NCBI GenBank assembly: GCA_014621425.1
Contig: JAANBB010000230.1
Coordinates: 1-62,643, forward strand
Direction of reading: 5' to 3'
Origin: Cylindrodendrum hubeiense
Lineage: Eukaryota; Ascomycota; Sordariomycetes; Hypocreales; Nectriaceae
DNA length: 62,643 nt
Both the position numbers and the translations under genes were made by a program. Positions 1 through 11,151 of the stretch are shown in pieces. Numbering within the stretch: position 1 is the stretch's first letter; each line of letters opens with the position of its first letter. The notes under the pieces are model-generated. The model was not told the DNA's origin. It ran no database searches and saw nothing but the letters and a program-made list of their open reading frames with translations.

Positions 1-676
1 ATGATTTCCTCCTCGACGTCGTCATCTTCATCCTTTGGCTTAGCGTCCTCGGTACCCTTGGCTTCCTTCCCATCGGCATCCCCCTTGACTTCTGGGGTTA
101 GTCGGGGGTCCTCACGCTCGAGCTTCGCGAGGCCGTCGAGAGCTTCAGTCGCTGACTTGATGGCGTCCGTCCACTGCTCGACTTTCAGGTGACATGCGGC
201 AATGTTGCTCTGAATGACGGCGCGCGGGTAGAGCAGATATTTGGGACATGAGGCGATGGCGCTGTCGTACTTGTCGAGCGCATCCTGGTATTGTTTTGAG
301 GAGAAAAGGGTGTTGGCTTCGGCTTTAGCGGCATTTGATTCCTCAACGAGGGCCTGTTAGGGTGTCAGAGATGTTGAAATGAGACGATATTTGGTGATAG
401 ATTCTGCGAGATCATGACGGGGATTTATATGAAGCCAGAGAGAAGAAATAAACCGGAGTGGTCAGAGATGTCTCAATATTGGTTGAGAACATTGAATCTT
501 GAGATAGCTCATGCAGCACTTACCGCTTCCTCTTCCGGAGAGAACCTCAGTTCCTCACCGTCCGCCTCGTCTGCGGCAGCATCCTTGGTCGCTTTTCCTC
601 CGACCTCTCGTCCCTTTGGCGCGCCACTCTTTCCACTTTCACTCAGCTTCGCTGTTGCTGGCGGTTGTGAGGCCAT
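1..676 (-). CDS. TPR protein, TTC1-like (partial, 5' part)
   Basis: Two exons are visible on the minus strand: 676-524, starting at the ATG at 676, and 353-1, which runs off the window. The intron 523-354 has a GTAAGT donor and an AACAG acceptor and joins in frame. The first 51 residues are charged and low-complexity. After the join comes a classic TPR helix pair (NAAKAEANTLFSSKQYQDAL, then YDSAIASCPK and AVIQSNIAACHLKVEQWTDAI). This is the arrangement of tetratricopeptide repeat protein 1, an adaptor of Hsp70/Hsp90-type chaperones in the cytosol. An acidic insert (DEDDDVEEE) sits at the window edge, and the rest of the TPR domain lies outside. The family call rests on the N-terminal TPR only. 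Confidence 0.75.
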
Positions 677-2285
677 CTCTGTTGGCTGTCGCTCTCCTCC
701 GACTTGTCAGACTCCTCTCTCTGTTTTGGTTCACACAGTCCTTATTTGCCACTGACAAAGTTGGCGTAGTTGGCGATTTCCTACTGTTGAAGGATATAGC
801 GGGGCGTGGGTTGTAGCAAGTTGTGGTGATGGCGATACAGATTGCGAAGTTGAATGAGGACACCTGTGGATTTGCTTGCTGGAGTTATTTTTGAGATATT
901 CACGTCATTCATCTGCTGGCATCCACAGTCCCCAATGACGACCGATGGTGGGGGAGCGAGCCCCTCTATAAAAAGTCCCCGCCCTCGTTTCCCACTAGGA
1001 GTTAGGGGACATGGCGGGGCAGTTGGGGGCTTTTAGCGAGGAGTACCTGGCCATTTCCCCGAGACGTCCCCCCGTGAGTTGCTTGATCCCCGGCGGCTGT
1101 AAGGCAGCTCATCCGCTTGCTGCCTCTTTCTTCACAGTTTCGGCGTACTCCTCAGAAATCTTCTTGTTATTTTGTGTGTGGTGGCCACTGCCCAAGATAA
1201 AAGAACGCCAGCTAAGGGGGACAACTTTCCCTAGTTGGAGCTAGTTAACGAAATCTTGTAGGATTTGTGAGGGCTTGAAGTGACGAGTCAGGATATCATC
1301 GTGCATGCAAGCAGAGGGAAAGTTTTCCGCCCCAAGGAGCATCCTGGTAGGGTTGAATATCCAAATATCCCACTTTCAATTGCTTGCTCCCTGTGTGAAA
1401 AGTCCATCGCAGTACAGTAAAGATTGGTCGTTCTCTTCTTCATTGAAAGGTGATATCGATACCGCTATGACCTTTGTATTTCTTGGCGGTTGGAACCTCG
1501 ACGGGGTTGTATAAGCATTGCGGCCTCCGGAGCATTTATTTATACGACTCCACGCAGCCTTCAAAAACAAGACAAACTGGCAAAAAGAACATACAACAGC
1601 GAGGATTCCCCGGTCGTCACCGACCCGAGTACTAATTCGCCGCTTCTCAGCTTGACTAGGGGAGAGCGGACGGGATCCCGTATTTTCTAAGAGCTATGGT
1701 CGTATGTGCTGGTTGAGGCGTTGAGCAGAATGAAATCCACAGGAACCAGGATTTCAGACAGATGCATAAAGAATATACAACAGTGGGGGTTCCTCCACTG
1801 CTCAGCTTGACGAGAAGAGAGTGGACGGGCATTCTTTCTTACTATTTTCCCCACCCGCGGCTTTGCCGACCGCGAGCCTATTTTTTGCCCATTTCACTAC
1901 CATTGCCTTTCGAACTTTCCAAGTTTCGCGAAGCGCGAGGCTCATCCTTACATCAGGCTGGAATAGGGAGCCGTAAATTCTTGGGGATCGATGATCAGCA
2001 GTTGTGGATTTAGTAACGGGGGCAACCTTTTTATAGCCATACTGTGGTGCATAGCTGCTAGCAGGCACTATGACAGGGAGGACAGCTTCTGGTAATAAAT
2101 GAGCGGTTCGATTTTACAGGAAAGACGTTCGACAGCTTTCCTAAGACTGTGAGGAGAAACTAGTATTCTAATTGCACAGGATATACCGGACTTTCAGTCA
2201 ATGGGTCTCTTATAATTTAAATCCTCCTTTTGCTAGACCAAGCCCAGAGAGGCCGGTGCCCAGTACCGAAAACCACAAAGGGTAG
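677..2285. other. Gene-free 1.6 kb stretch
   Basis: No open frame here has convincing coding character or splice structure. The part next to 676 should hold the promoter of the TPR gene. Two diverged direct-repeat copies lie at about 1584-1674 and 1767-1829 and are listed separately. A short purine/G-rich segment occurs at about 940-1030. Confidence 0.6.
1584..1829. repeat. Diverged direct repeat pair
   Basis: Positions 1584-1674 and 1767-1829 share blocks in the same order: AAAGAAyATACAACAG, a CCnCTsCTCAGCTTGACkAG block and GwGnGGACGGG. The copies differ by substitutions and by a spacer present only in the first. This looks like an old local duplication, possibly of transposon-derived DNA. 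No coding remnant was recognised. Confidence 0.4.
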
Positions 2286-5200
2286 CTATGAAATATTGCT
2301 GGACCGAATGGAAACCATTTCAGCGGAGACAGATGGATGATGCTTTTCCCGTAGCCTTCTTTCTCTCTTCTTCTCCTCTTTCAATAGCAATCTATGCCTG
2401 ATATCCCTGGGGAAAGACTCCATGAAGAGAAGCCGAACTAGTGATGCTGGTATGTTCCCATCGCTTGCATCTTTCTGAACCTTGACCCAAAAAGATTTAT
2501 TATCCAATTTGCGAAAGAAATAGATTTCGTCGTGGCACAGAGTCCACAGGCCCGTACTTGCCGGGCAACTCACCGCCGTTTCGAGCAAGTAGATCCTGTT
2601 TTGCCAGGTCGGATTCGGGCTGCGACACTGAATGTGTCCAGCTCGTAGGCAAGTATTCGATACGTAGGCGAACGTCGCACACACGTCTGAATCGGCTAGA
2701 ACAGGTATCCACTTACTGCAATCGTCGATGTGAATGCGAAAACCCTGAGTAACAGAATCATCCCATGGCCAAGCGACCGAAAAGTATGTGCCATCCGGAC
2801 TCAGGCCCGTGTCCTCAAGAGTTTCAAGTACCTGGCGGATGAGTTTATGGATGAACGAGTGGAGTTCCTCGGACAAACTGCCCAGCCAGTCTTGCAAAGG
2901 CTGTAGACTCGGGTGCGCGCCCCTGAACCTTTCAATCACACTGTGATTAGTTACAAGGTCATCCCACCACTTCTTCATTTTCTCACTAGTGAAGGTCTTA
3001 GCGAATGCTGGGAGAACGTCCGCCACTAATTCCGTCAGCGGAACCCTCTGAGCAACTCCTGTGCAGAAGCTGACCCTGACACCCCAGTAGAAGTTCAAAA
3101 ATGGTATCAGCATGTTGTCCCCACGCTCAAGATTCCAAGCCTTGATGGTCTTTCCTCGCCTCTTCTGCCAGACCCTGTTCGCCGTCATGGCCAAGTAGTC
3201 TGGGCCTCCCTGCAATCCAATCTGGGTCTCTGTAGCCTCGTAGAAAGACCGATGCGCTCCAACATCGTGAAATTGTCTCATTGATGCATTCCAACATTGT
3301 TCCACGTCATTGTTGCAACTGGCATTGACAGTGACCAAGCTCCCAATGACTATTTCGCTCCTCAAGTCCAGCGAGGATGATGCGGTCGGCGGTAGGATGC
3401 GATCCCAGTGATACTTTTCATTGCTTTCATGAGAAGGACATATGTATCCTCCACCAATCTTGATGGCAAGTGGAGATTCAACATATCCCGCTCGGCAGAC
3501 GAGTTGCCCCGGGCCCCAGGTATCCAACACATCTTCAGGGAAAGCGCGAACGTCAAAATGCTCAGTTCGCTGCACAAATGGGGCGACCACATCGAAAACA
3601 AGTACCGGGCCTTTTGTCATACCAGCAAGGCAAGTGAGTTCGATAAGACTAGCAGTAAGGTGTAAATTGACGTCGGCTGAGGTATCCGTGCCAAGAAGTA
3701 CAATCCGCTGCAGTGGCGTGTCCAGGAAGAACGGTTGTATGTTACCGATGTGAGCTTGAGAATAGGATAAGAAACTGACGCAGAGAAATTGGATTACCAA
3801 GGAAGAAATGTGAAGGGAATGCTGTAGTAGATCGGTTCTGGGTTCTGGGATATGTTGAATACCGGGGATTATGCTGCTTAGGACTTTTTGAGAAGCGTCC
3901 TGCAACTCCGCTAGTCCTAGCTGTAGATCGACCCTGTCCTTATGAAGCTTCCCAAGAGTCCTCAGCGACTCGAGAACCTGCACTGCCGAAGCAAAATCAA
4001 GTCGAACTAGCTGTACTTGGGGAGCAAAACCGTCTCTGTTGGTACTGCAATGCCTCAAGAAAGTAAAGGAGTCGCAGCAGAAATCAGCATCCTGGACTGT
4101 ACGCACAGCGGTGCTGAATTTCTCAGCGACTCGAATCAGTCGCGATATAACATCTCCAACGCCATTCAGGCTTGAAATCGCGGATAAGTGTGATAGTAAC
4201 ACAACTGAGTTCTGCTCTTCGAACTGAGCCGTTCCATTCCAGCGGCTTACGTCTCTTGAAAAAGGGGAAATACCGCCCACTCCGCACAATTCCTCAATGG
4301 ATCTTCTAATATCCCAATCTTTGTCCGTCTGCGATCCAGACAACGAATCTATAGTATCTTCATGGCAAGACGTGGAAAGAGTTCGATGGGTGCAGCCGGA
4401 CAAGTGATAGCTTGGTTGGATGTCGACTCCATGGTACTGAGTTGGTTCAAAGAATATCCATGGGGAGTCACGGACCCTCTCGAATAGAATCTCCGCGATC
4501 TCCTTTCGAGTATAGCTAATCTCTTCGAGATCAATTATCCAGGCATACTCCTCTTTAGTAACATCCTCGAACCGTTCTTCGAGCAGTACCAATAAGAGAG
4601 AGGTATCGGTGAGTGTCAAGGCGTGTTGAATTGTGGCGTCTTCTTTGCATCGGTCAAGGAGGAGTTCCACCACTTCCTTGCCACTCCTGGAATTCCCTGC
4701 AGCTGCCTTCATTACTTCTTCAGTGATTTTCACATCTTCTCCCCGGCGGTTAAGGAGGAGTTCCATCACTTCCTTGCCACTCCTGGAATTCCCTGCAGCT
4801 GCCTTCACCACTTCTTTAGTGATTTTCACATCTTCTCCCTGTCGGTTAAGGAGGAGTTCCATCACTTCCTCACTATTCGTGAAATTCCCTGCAGCTGCTT
4901 GGAGCGTTGCCCACCCTGTATACCTAGCAGCATTGAAATTGGCTCCCGCAACTAGCAGCTTCTCAACAATCTGCAGATGGCCTCTCTCAGCAGCTGCCTG
5001 GAGTGCTGTCTGTCCATGTTCAGTAGCAGTAGCATTGACATCGGCTCCTGCTGCTAGCAGCTTCTCAACAGTCTCTAGATGACCATCCTCAGCAGCTGCT
5101 TGGAGTGCTGTCTGTCCTCTAAAACTGACAGCAGCAGCAGCATTGATATCGGCTCCTGCTGCTAGCAGCTTCTCAACGATCTCTGGATATCCTCCCTCAG

Positions 5201-5543
5201 AAGCTGCTTGAAGTGCTGTCTGTCCATGCTCAGCAGCATCAGCATTGACATCGGCTCCTGCTACTAGTAGCTTCTCAACAATCTCTAGATAGCCTCCCTC
5301 AGCAGCCACTTGAAGTGCTGTCTGTCCATGTTCAGCAGCATTGACATCGGCTCCTGATGTTAGCAGTATCTCAACAATCTGCAGATGGCCTCTCTCAGCC
5401 GCTGCTTGGAGTGCTGTCTGTCCATGTTCAGCATAAGCATTGACATCGGCTCCTGCTGCTAGCAGCTTCTCAACGGTCTCTAGATGGCCTTCCTCAGCAG
5501 CTGCTTGGAGCGTTATCCGTCCTCCATACTCATCAGTCATCAT
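2286..5543 (-). CDS. Ankyrin-repeat protein with 32-aa internal repeats and unassigned C-terminal region
   Basis: A single open frame of 1,085 residues starts at the ATG at 5543. Residues about 7-205 hold six ankyrin repeats built on a GQTALQAAAE.GHLE.VEKLL.AGADVNA consensus. They are so alike that the array looks recently amplified. Residues about 205-310 hold three copies of a different 32-residue unit (GKEVMELLLNRRGEDVKIT, with KAAAGN between copies). That unit resembles a repeat I associate with fungal NLR and ankyrin proteins. The remaining 750 or so residues contain no P-loop, kinase or protease motif that I can recognise. They include a conserved-looking globular part (for example GGPDYLAMTANRVWQKRRGK) and end in a basic tail. 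The array fits a protein-binding or sensor role, but the effector function is unknown. No NACHT domain is present, and an upstream exon cannot be excluded. Confidence 0.8.
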   Translation of the reverse strand: MMTDEYGGRITLQAAAEEGHLETVEKLLAAGADVNAYAEHGQTALQAAAERGHLQIVEILLTSGADVNAAEHGQTALQVAAEGGYLEIVEKLLVAGADVNADAAEHGQTALQAASEGGYPEIVEKLLAAGADINAAAAVSFRGQTALQAAAEDGHLETVEKLLAAGADVNATATEHGQTALQAAAERGHLQIVEKLLVAGANFNAARYTGWATLQAAAGNFTNSEEVMELLLNRQGEDVKITKEVVKAAAGNSRSGKEVMELLLNRRGEDVKITEEVMKAAAGNSRSGKEVVELLLDRCKEDATIQHALTLTDTSLLLVLLEERFEDVTKEEYAWIIDLEEISYTRKEIAEILFERVRDSPWIFFEPTQYHGVDIQPSYHLSGCTHRTLSTSCHEDTIDSLSGSQTDKDWDIRRSIEELCGVGGISPFSRDVSRWNGTAQFEEQNSVVLLSHLSAISSLNGVGDVISRLIRVAEKFSTAVRTVQDADFCCDSFTFLRHCSTNRDGFAPQVQLVRLDFASAVQVLESLRTLGKLHKDRVDLQLGLAELQDASQKVLSSIIPGIQHIPEPRTDLLQHSLHISSLVIQFLCVSFLSYSQAHIGNIQPFFLDTPLQRIVLLGTDTSADVNLHLTASLIELTCLAGMTKGPVLVFDVVAPFVQRTEHFDVRAFPEDVLDTWGPGQLVCRAGYVESPLAIKIGGGYICPSHESNEKYHWDRILPPTASSSLDLRSEIVIGSLVTVNASCNNDVEQCWNASMRQFHDVGAHRSFYEATETQIGLQGGPDYLAMTANRVWQKRRGKTIKAWNLERGDNMLIPFLNFYWGVRVSFCTGVAQRVPLTELVADVLPAFAKTFTSEKMKKWWDDLVTNHSVIERFRGAHPSLQPLQDWLGSLSEELHSFIHKLIRQVLETLEDTGLSPDGTYFSVAWPWDDSVTQGFRIHIDDCSKWIPVLADSDVCATFAYVSNTCLRAGHIQCRSPNPTWQNRIYLLETAVSCPASTGLWTLCHDEIYFFRKLDNKSFWVKVQKDASDGNIPASLVRLLFMESFPRDIRHRLLLKEEKKRERRLREKHHPSVSAEMVSIRSSNIS
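4653..4900 (-). repeat. 96-bp tandem repeat inside the ankyrin gene
   Basis: A 96 bp unit encoding 32 residues occurs at about 4653-4748 and 4749-4844, and partly from 4845. The first two copies differ at only a few positions, which points to recent duplication or gene conversion. Confidence 0.75.
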
Positions 5544-6587
5544 TTGTAGAGCAATTATTGCGGGTCGGTTGAGGATTCGAGAGAATGAGTGTGGACTTAG
5601 GAGTCGATCGGCTGCGGTCGGTTCTGTTCAGTGCAGATTTCTCACGATGATTGGGCAGCTGTCGATTGAACAAAGATATTACACGTCCCGTGTCTTGATG
5701 CTAATTTGCTGCCGGAGAGTGGTAGAAACTGGCTGAATGGATGTCAAACATTCAGCATTATTAGGCAGAAGTGTCTTGGGCAGCTACACAGCCGCAGCCC
5801 CTCTTGTGTGTATCAACCTATTAAATGGAGCATGCAGCTGCGCCCGCAAATCCACAACCAATCGCTCTGCCTCTCATTAGGCTGCAGCTTGGCAGCCGCT
5901 TATAGGTATTTCTGACGCACATTGTTCAACAATCGCACTCCTGTTTTAAGCTGATATAATTTACCCACCAGGTTTCGTGATTTTGAAATAACGAAACTAC
6001 TAGTCGCAAGTGAGTGTGGAATTTCTCTATGCCCGCAACTCTTAACATGAGTCTGTCCAGGTTTAAATAAAACGGCATGAGCCTTCCACCATGCCAACGA
6101 ACCGAAAGACATTATCCACTTATCCCTGCGTTGCTGTCTTTAATAATTGAATCTTCAAAATACCCTCGTCCACACAGCCCTGATGGAGTGAGCGTGCATA
6201 TATTTCACTGTCTAAGACTTGCATAATAGTCTATTGCTGTCCATTACTGTCTGTTATAGTATTGAATTCATTGAAATGTAAAATAGTATGAACAAAAGTG
6301 GTGTAGGGGCACGTGTACTGCCCATGTAGCCCACTTGCTCGCGACTCCCCTTTAACAAGGGCTCGCGGGCGAACCACACACTGAAGCGGCAGGCTTCAGT
6401 CTTGTACATGAGATACTACCACCTTTCCCTTTACCCGATTGCTGACCTTGTGATAAAATTGCCTGACCTTGATACAAAATACTCTATATTATGCTAAGAT
6501 ACTGTAATTTATATTCTATACCTGAAGAGATTGATAACGGTCTTTTCGGTCAAATAGTATTCCTGCTTTACAGAGAGAAATATGCGA
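5544..6587. other. Gene-free stretch, promoter side of the ankyrin gene
   Basis: No convincing gene was found. The segment next to 5544 should carry the ankyrin gene promoter. The part from 6190 to 6590 is AT-rich and has many stops in all frames, as in decayed DNA. A hairpin-prone CG-rich patch at about 6330-6400 was considered as a tRNA and rejected. Confidence 0.5.
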
Positions 6588-7255
6588 CTAGCAATATAGT
6601 TCAAGAGTGCGAGTTGCAATTAGAGCGCTCCCAGGATCATTTCTGTTTAAGAGGTTGATGAATTTTCTGCGTCCATCATGCAGGCTATTTGGCAAGCGAT
6701 GCAAATGGATGTTAGGATCCAATACTGACAATGAACCGACATATATATCTCCTTGTGTATGGCGGATAGCAGCAGCAAGCTGCTCCGTAGTAGGCGCCCA
6801 CCGCGCATCATGTTTGTATTGGGAGAATGCCCTCACAGTGCCAAGGTTTGGATGCTTCCGGAAGCCAAACCAGAAACCGCACCTCAATATGACAGGATGC
6901 AGAGGCTGCGTGCCGCTTCTACACGGGTATGCTCTGGCGATTACCAACGTAGCAATGATAAATCCCACGTTGCTATAAGCTGGAACAACTAGAAGAACAT
7001 CTGGAAGACAATCGGCTGCAGATCACTGAAAAGAGTTGGTTCAAGGTTCACGTCTTCAGTACCTAGCTCACATAAGAAACTCTGTTGAAAGCTCAGGTCT
7101 GGACCCCTAGCTGTGCAAAAGCCCAGCCTAGGTTGCCACCGATAGATTTCCGGAAATCTATCTTTCGGAGGACTGATGTAAGCCGGATACTCGGATGTGC
7201 TGAACATGGTGACGGTTGTTGGAACTGGTGTCCTTGTAGTGAATTGGAAACTCAT
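6588..7255 (-). CDS. Hypothetical protein, two exons (doubtful)
   Basis: The model starts at the ATG at 7255. Exon 1 is 7255-7072 and exon 2 is 7000-6588, joined across a 71 nt intron (GTGAGC donor, TTCCAG acceptor), giving 198 residues. The join produces a hydrophobic stretch (VLLVVPAYSNVGFIIATLVI) that could span a membrane. The rest matches no family I know. Without the intron the frame is broken by a stop at 6989, so this could equally be a pseudogene or chance open frames. Splicing and coding status are inferred. Confidence 0.35.
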
Positions 7256-8170
7256 TTCCCACTAGCTCCATTTCCAAGTCATTTTGTTATATGAATGGCC
7301 AATTGCGCGGTGGTGTCTGGCTTTTCATAGAGGTATTGCCTAGATCACCAGAGAACCCAGTATTTCGCGGTGGCTGATATTCAGCTGACGCGTGTTTTGA
7401 ACTCAAATATACATAAAAAAGTGCCAACTACATGGGGTTGTTTGGAGGAGTAGATGGATGTGGAGGAGAGCGTGGGTTGGACGGTAAACAGTCACAAATG
7501 AGCCAGGGTGGGCAAGTCACTAGTGCGCAATGAGAAAGGACTAAATGATGGACAATGATTTGATGCTATGGTGGGTCGTATAGCGAGCGGTAATCATAAT
7601 TGGTGTACCTGCGTTGTTGCATGTTGGAAATGTTGTTCGTTGGATGAATCACTGAACGGGTCGCACGCAGTTGGCTGTATCACATGCTTCGTTCTATCAA
7701 GGTGCTTGGGTGCATATTCTGCCCAATGTGGCTTGTGAGGTGCATATCGCGTCAGTGAGTCAGTGCGTCAGTGCGCCTGGGTAAAACCGGAACGCTGCTC
7801 CTTTCCACCGCAGCTGATAAGAAAACCGGTGAAGTTGAGTGTGAAGTGAAGTGACGGTGAGTAGATGCTGAGGTGAAGGCTAGCCAGGCGCCCGGGACAT
7901 ATCTTATCGCTTGCGCCCTTCACCCAGCAGCAAGTTGCCCCGCGCTAGCGCCCACGCCCGCGTCCCCGCGCGTTCCCCCGCCGCCCGCCGTATAAAATCT
8001 CGGGATTCCCCTCCACCTTCACCCTCGCTGTGCTGAGGGCCGGGAACTTTTCCTGATTAGACTCATAACGCCCTTACCTTTCGGCTGATTCGCCCCTTCA
8101 CTGTCGCATCTTCGCCTTCAACCTTCGACCTTCGACCTCATTCCCCCCGCCGTCAATCCCCAGCTTTGCA
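7256..8170. other. Upstream region of the HAD phosphatase gene
   Basis: No gene was seen. The last 250 bp are GC- and pyrimidine-rich with a TATA-like box (7991-7998) and a CT-rich leader, as in many well-expressed fungal promoters. Further upstream there is only low-information sequence with short TGAGTCAGTG-type repeats around 7750-7770. Confidence 0.5.
7991..7998 (+). promoter_or_regulatory. TATA-like box
   Basis: TATAAAAT lies about 170 bp upstream of the ATG at 8171 and is followed by a long pyrimidine-rich leader. Confidence 0.45.
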
Positions 8171-9185
8171 ATGGCTCCCCGCACCGAGTACGTTCACGCC
8201 GCCCCTCCCCTCTACCCTCTCGAAGCACACGGCTGATGACGGTTTTTGGCGCAGCTTCCCGCCCGTCCGGGCCTGTCTGTTTGACATGGACGGCCTTTTG
8301 CTCGACACCGAAGACACGTACACGCTGTGCACCAACATGATCCTCGAGAAGTACGGCAAGGGCACCCTCCCGTGGTCCATCAAGGCCAAGCTCCAAGGCC
8401 GCCCTGGTCCCGCCGCCAACAAGCTGTTCCACGACTGGGCTGGGCTTCCTATTACTCCCGAGCAATACCTCGCCGAGAACACCGCCCTCCAGAAGCAGCT
8501 GTTCCCTAAGACGAAGCCGCTGCCCGGTATCCCCGAGATGCTTGGCCACCTCGGTCGCACTCGGTACTGGGAGGTCAAGGATGGTGCTGCTGCCGAGGAC
8601 GCCAAGGCCAACGACCGTGATCGTGAGGCCCACCGCGTCCATATTGCCCTCGCTACCAGCTCGCATCTGGGTAACTTCTTGATCAAGACGAACCACCTCC
8701 AGGAGCTCTTCTCCGTCTTTCCCTCGGACCGCCGCGTCCTCGGCGACGACGCCCGCCTGCAGCCGGGCCGCGGCAAGCCCCTACCCGACATCTTCCTGCT
8801 TGCTCTCAAGACCATCAACGACTCGCTCCCCGCTGGAGAGCCCCCGATCAAGCCCGAGGAGTGCCTTGTCTTTGAGGACTCCGTTCCCGGTGTCGAGGCT
8901 GGTCGCCGCGCTGGCATGCGCGTCATCTGGTGCCCTCACCCCATGCTCAAGCAGGAGTTTGCCGGCCGCGAGGAGGAGGTTCTTGCTGGCCGCACGGGCG
9001 AGGCCGGCGATGTCGACCTGCACCAACTTGGTGAGATTGACGACGGCTGGGCCGAGTACTTGCTCAGCCTGGTCGACTTCCCCTACGAGAAGTTTGGCAT
9101 GGTGATTCCTCCCATCGCGGTTGAGGAGGAGTCCTGCATGAAGGAGAGCACCGAGGAGGCAGTTGCTGTCCCCGCGGATGCTTGA
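8171..9185 (+). CDS. HAD-superfamily phosphatase (GS1/DL-phosphatase-like)
   Basis: Exon 1 is 8171-8187 and exon 2 is 8255-9185. The 67 nt intron (GTACGT donor, GCGCAG acceptor) joins MAPRT to DFPPVRACLFDMDG, giving 315 residues. The DxD catalytic motif is D16-M-D18, followed by GLLLDTE typical of subfamily I HAD enzymes. The region ALATSS supplies the motif II serine, and CLVFEDSVPGVEAGRRAGM is the motif III/IV acidic block. The order and length fit the GS1/HDHD1 group of small-molecule phosphatases (pseudouridine-5'-phosphate or sugar phosphates) in the cytosol. The substrate cannot be told from sequence. An insert around residues 130-145 is unusually charged. Codon use is strongly C-ending, consistent with good expression. 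Confidence 0.85.
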
Positions 9186-9345
9186 GCGTTCATTTCGCAG
9201 CCTCGCCGCTCTTGGCCCGAATGCAATTTCCACTTGGCAGCATAGGCTGGGCAGGGGTCGACCGACACTTGGATGCGCCGTTAAATGCAGCTCGGAACAA
9301 CGGAATGATGGACAGATGGACGGATAGAAATCAACACAAGACACG

Positions 9346-9412
9346 CAAGGCAAGACAAGACAATTGCAAGGCAAGACAAGACAATTGCAAGACAACAAGC
9401 AAGGCAAGACAG
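9346..9412. repeat. 21-bp tandem repeat
   Basis: The unit CAAGGCAAGACAAGACAATTG occurs twice in full (9346-9366 and 9367-9387) and then in shortened form to about 9412. It lies in the 3' flank of the HAD gene. Confidence 0.85.
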
Positions 9413-9738
9413 GAGTCAGACATAGACCGTTTGGGGCCGGCGGGCCTCTGGAATTTTAGACACTGGCCCTCGGAGACAAGATAATAGACGCAGAAATGAG
9501 GCCACGAAGGCATGAAACCATGAAACCACGTCTCGCACTAAATCCAAGGCGCCGAAATCTCCCCATTTCCCCATTTCAGATCGATGCGAGTGTGGGGAGA
9601 TGATGAGATGGTGAGATGATGCCATTTCGGGCCGCTCCCACCATGGACTCCCACCACGGTGCCAACTTCACGTGCATGGACCAAGCCCGCACCGTACGAG
9701 TCGTGCCATCTGACGATCCCTTGGCCCTCAGGCCATTC

Positions 9739-9745
9739 TATATAT
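9739..9745 (+). promoter_or_regulatory. TATA-like box
   Basis: TATATAT lies 66 bp before the ATG at 9811, and a second TATA-like stretch (GTATAT) follows closely. Confidence 0.4.
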
Positions 9746-9810
9746 GATCTGTATATCGCTGTGAGAGCTGCTGCTCATCTCAGACAATACGCAAACACAG
9801 AAACCGAACA

Positions 9811-11151
9811 ATGGCGACCGTATTCTCTTTACCATTGCACTTGCTGGCTGATATCCTGCGGATGGTGGAGAATGTCCAGCATCTGCCCGCCATCCTCCTA
9901 AGCCATCGCATCTTCTACACGGCCTTCTTGGACACTCCATCTCTCCCGGCCGATATCCTACGACTCCAGCTCCCCGACCATCTCCTACCCCTCGCTCTCG
10001 CCGCATACGCCTCGCAAAAGTCCATCCGCGACAAGAACGGCGTGACTCCGAACCAGTTCCTGACTGAGTGCTACGACAAGCCCTTTAATGCCCTGGGCGG
10101 CCACTACATTACCCTCGACCAGGCACTGCACATCAGCAGGCTCGACGATGCGCTCACGACGCTGCGCAGTGAGTTTTGCGAATCCACGTTGCAGAAGCTG
10201 TACGGGTTGGGCCGGGATGACCCGACATCTGCCGCCCAACAATGTCTCTCCGTGGGGGAGCTGTACCGCGTGTCCCGGGCGCTGTATCGCTTCCAGATAT
10301 ACGGCAACCTTTTCCTCGACCAGGAAGAAGACGCCAAGCCCAATGAGGCAGAAAAGGCGCTCTTCTTTGATCGGCACTCTCCATGGGTCAACGAGCAGCT
10401 GGCCTGTATTTACGATTACCTCGAGACCCGACTGACTGGTGGTGCGTCGACACTTATACCCTTCCTCGAGGCACGATGCCTCTTTTGCGATGAGAGAAGA
10501 ATGCTGACATGAATCATTTCAATAGTAATGCTGACCATCCTGTCCTCGACTCCAGCCTGCCGGGAAGTCATTGTCAATGGCTTCCAGTGGGGGGGAAATC
10601 TGACGGAATGGCTAACGGAGCGAAGCCAACTGTTCGAGGAACAGCGTTGCGTGAGTGCGCCCCGGAATTTCTGACAAATGGAGTAGACAAACCCCCATGG
10701 GGGTTTTACTGACTGTGACTGGCAGCTCTCTCTTGGGCTTCCCCGCTTACACCAATTACTGCAAGCCTCCACCTGCGAAGAGTGGCAAAGCTCCCTCAAG
10801 GAGGCGAGTACCCTCTGCCTGAGCTCTTTGGAGGGCGATCTCGATGCTTTTAATCGAGGCAAAAAGCCAGACGCTGCTCATGGCATTTGGAAGCCAGAGG
10901 AGATGGACAAGCTGGCTCAGCAGGTTGACGCCGACGACGAGACGGACGACCAGCCTCGCAAGATATGGAGCAAGGTGTATTACGATCGCATGAATGAGCG
11001 ATTTCGGTTTGGAACGCATGCGTTTTCCCCGATGAGGTTTGTGTACGGGCTGAGAGGCGTCGGGTACGTCCTCTGGGACGGTGAGCGGATGGAGGATGAG
11101 ATGTGCAAGAAGACGGTGGCAAAGGCATACCGAGGCGATCCTATTTTCTGA
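9811..11151 (+). CDS. Hypothetical protein with F-box-like N-terminus
   Basis: Three exons, 9811-10441, 10526-10650 and 10726-11151, join in frame to give 393 residues. Donors are GTGCGT and GTGAGT, and acceptors are AATAG and GGCAG. The N-terminus (LPLHLLADILRMVENVQHLPAILLSHRIFY) has the spacing of a fungal F-box (Leu-Pro, then a helix ending in a cysteine/serine-free HRIF box), but the match is weak. The rest is a helical protein without catalytic motifs and matches no family I can name. Fungal F-box proteins recruit substrates to SCF ubiquitin ligases, but that role is only a suggestion here. An alternative first donor at 10439 would change one residue. Confidence 0.65.

Larger units (their letters stand above)
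9186..9810. other. Intergenic region with 21-bp tandem repeat
   Basis: No gene was seen. The stretch holds the 3' flank of the HAD gene, a 21 bp tandem repeat (9346-9412) and, at its right end, a TATA-like box for the next gene. Confidence 0.6.

Noticed and set aside
6330..6420. CG-rich hairpin considered as a tRNA
   Set aside because: There is no GTTCRANNC T-loop, no acceptor-stem pairing and no cloverleaf spacing.
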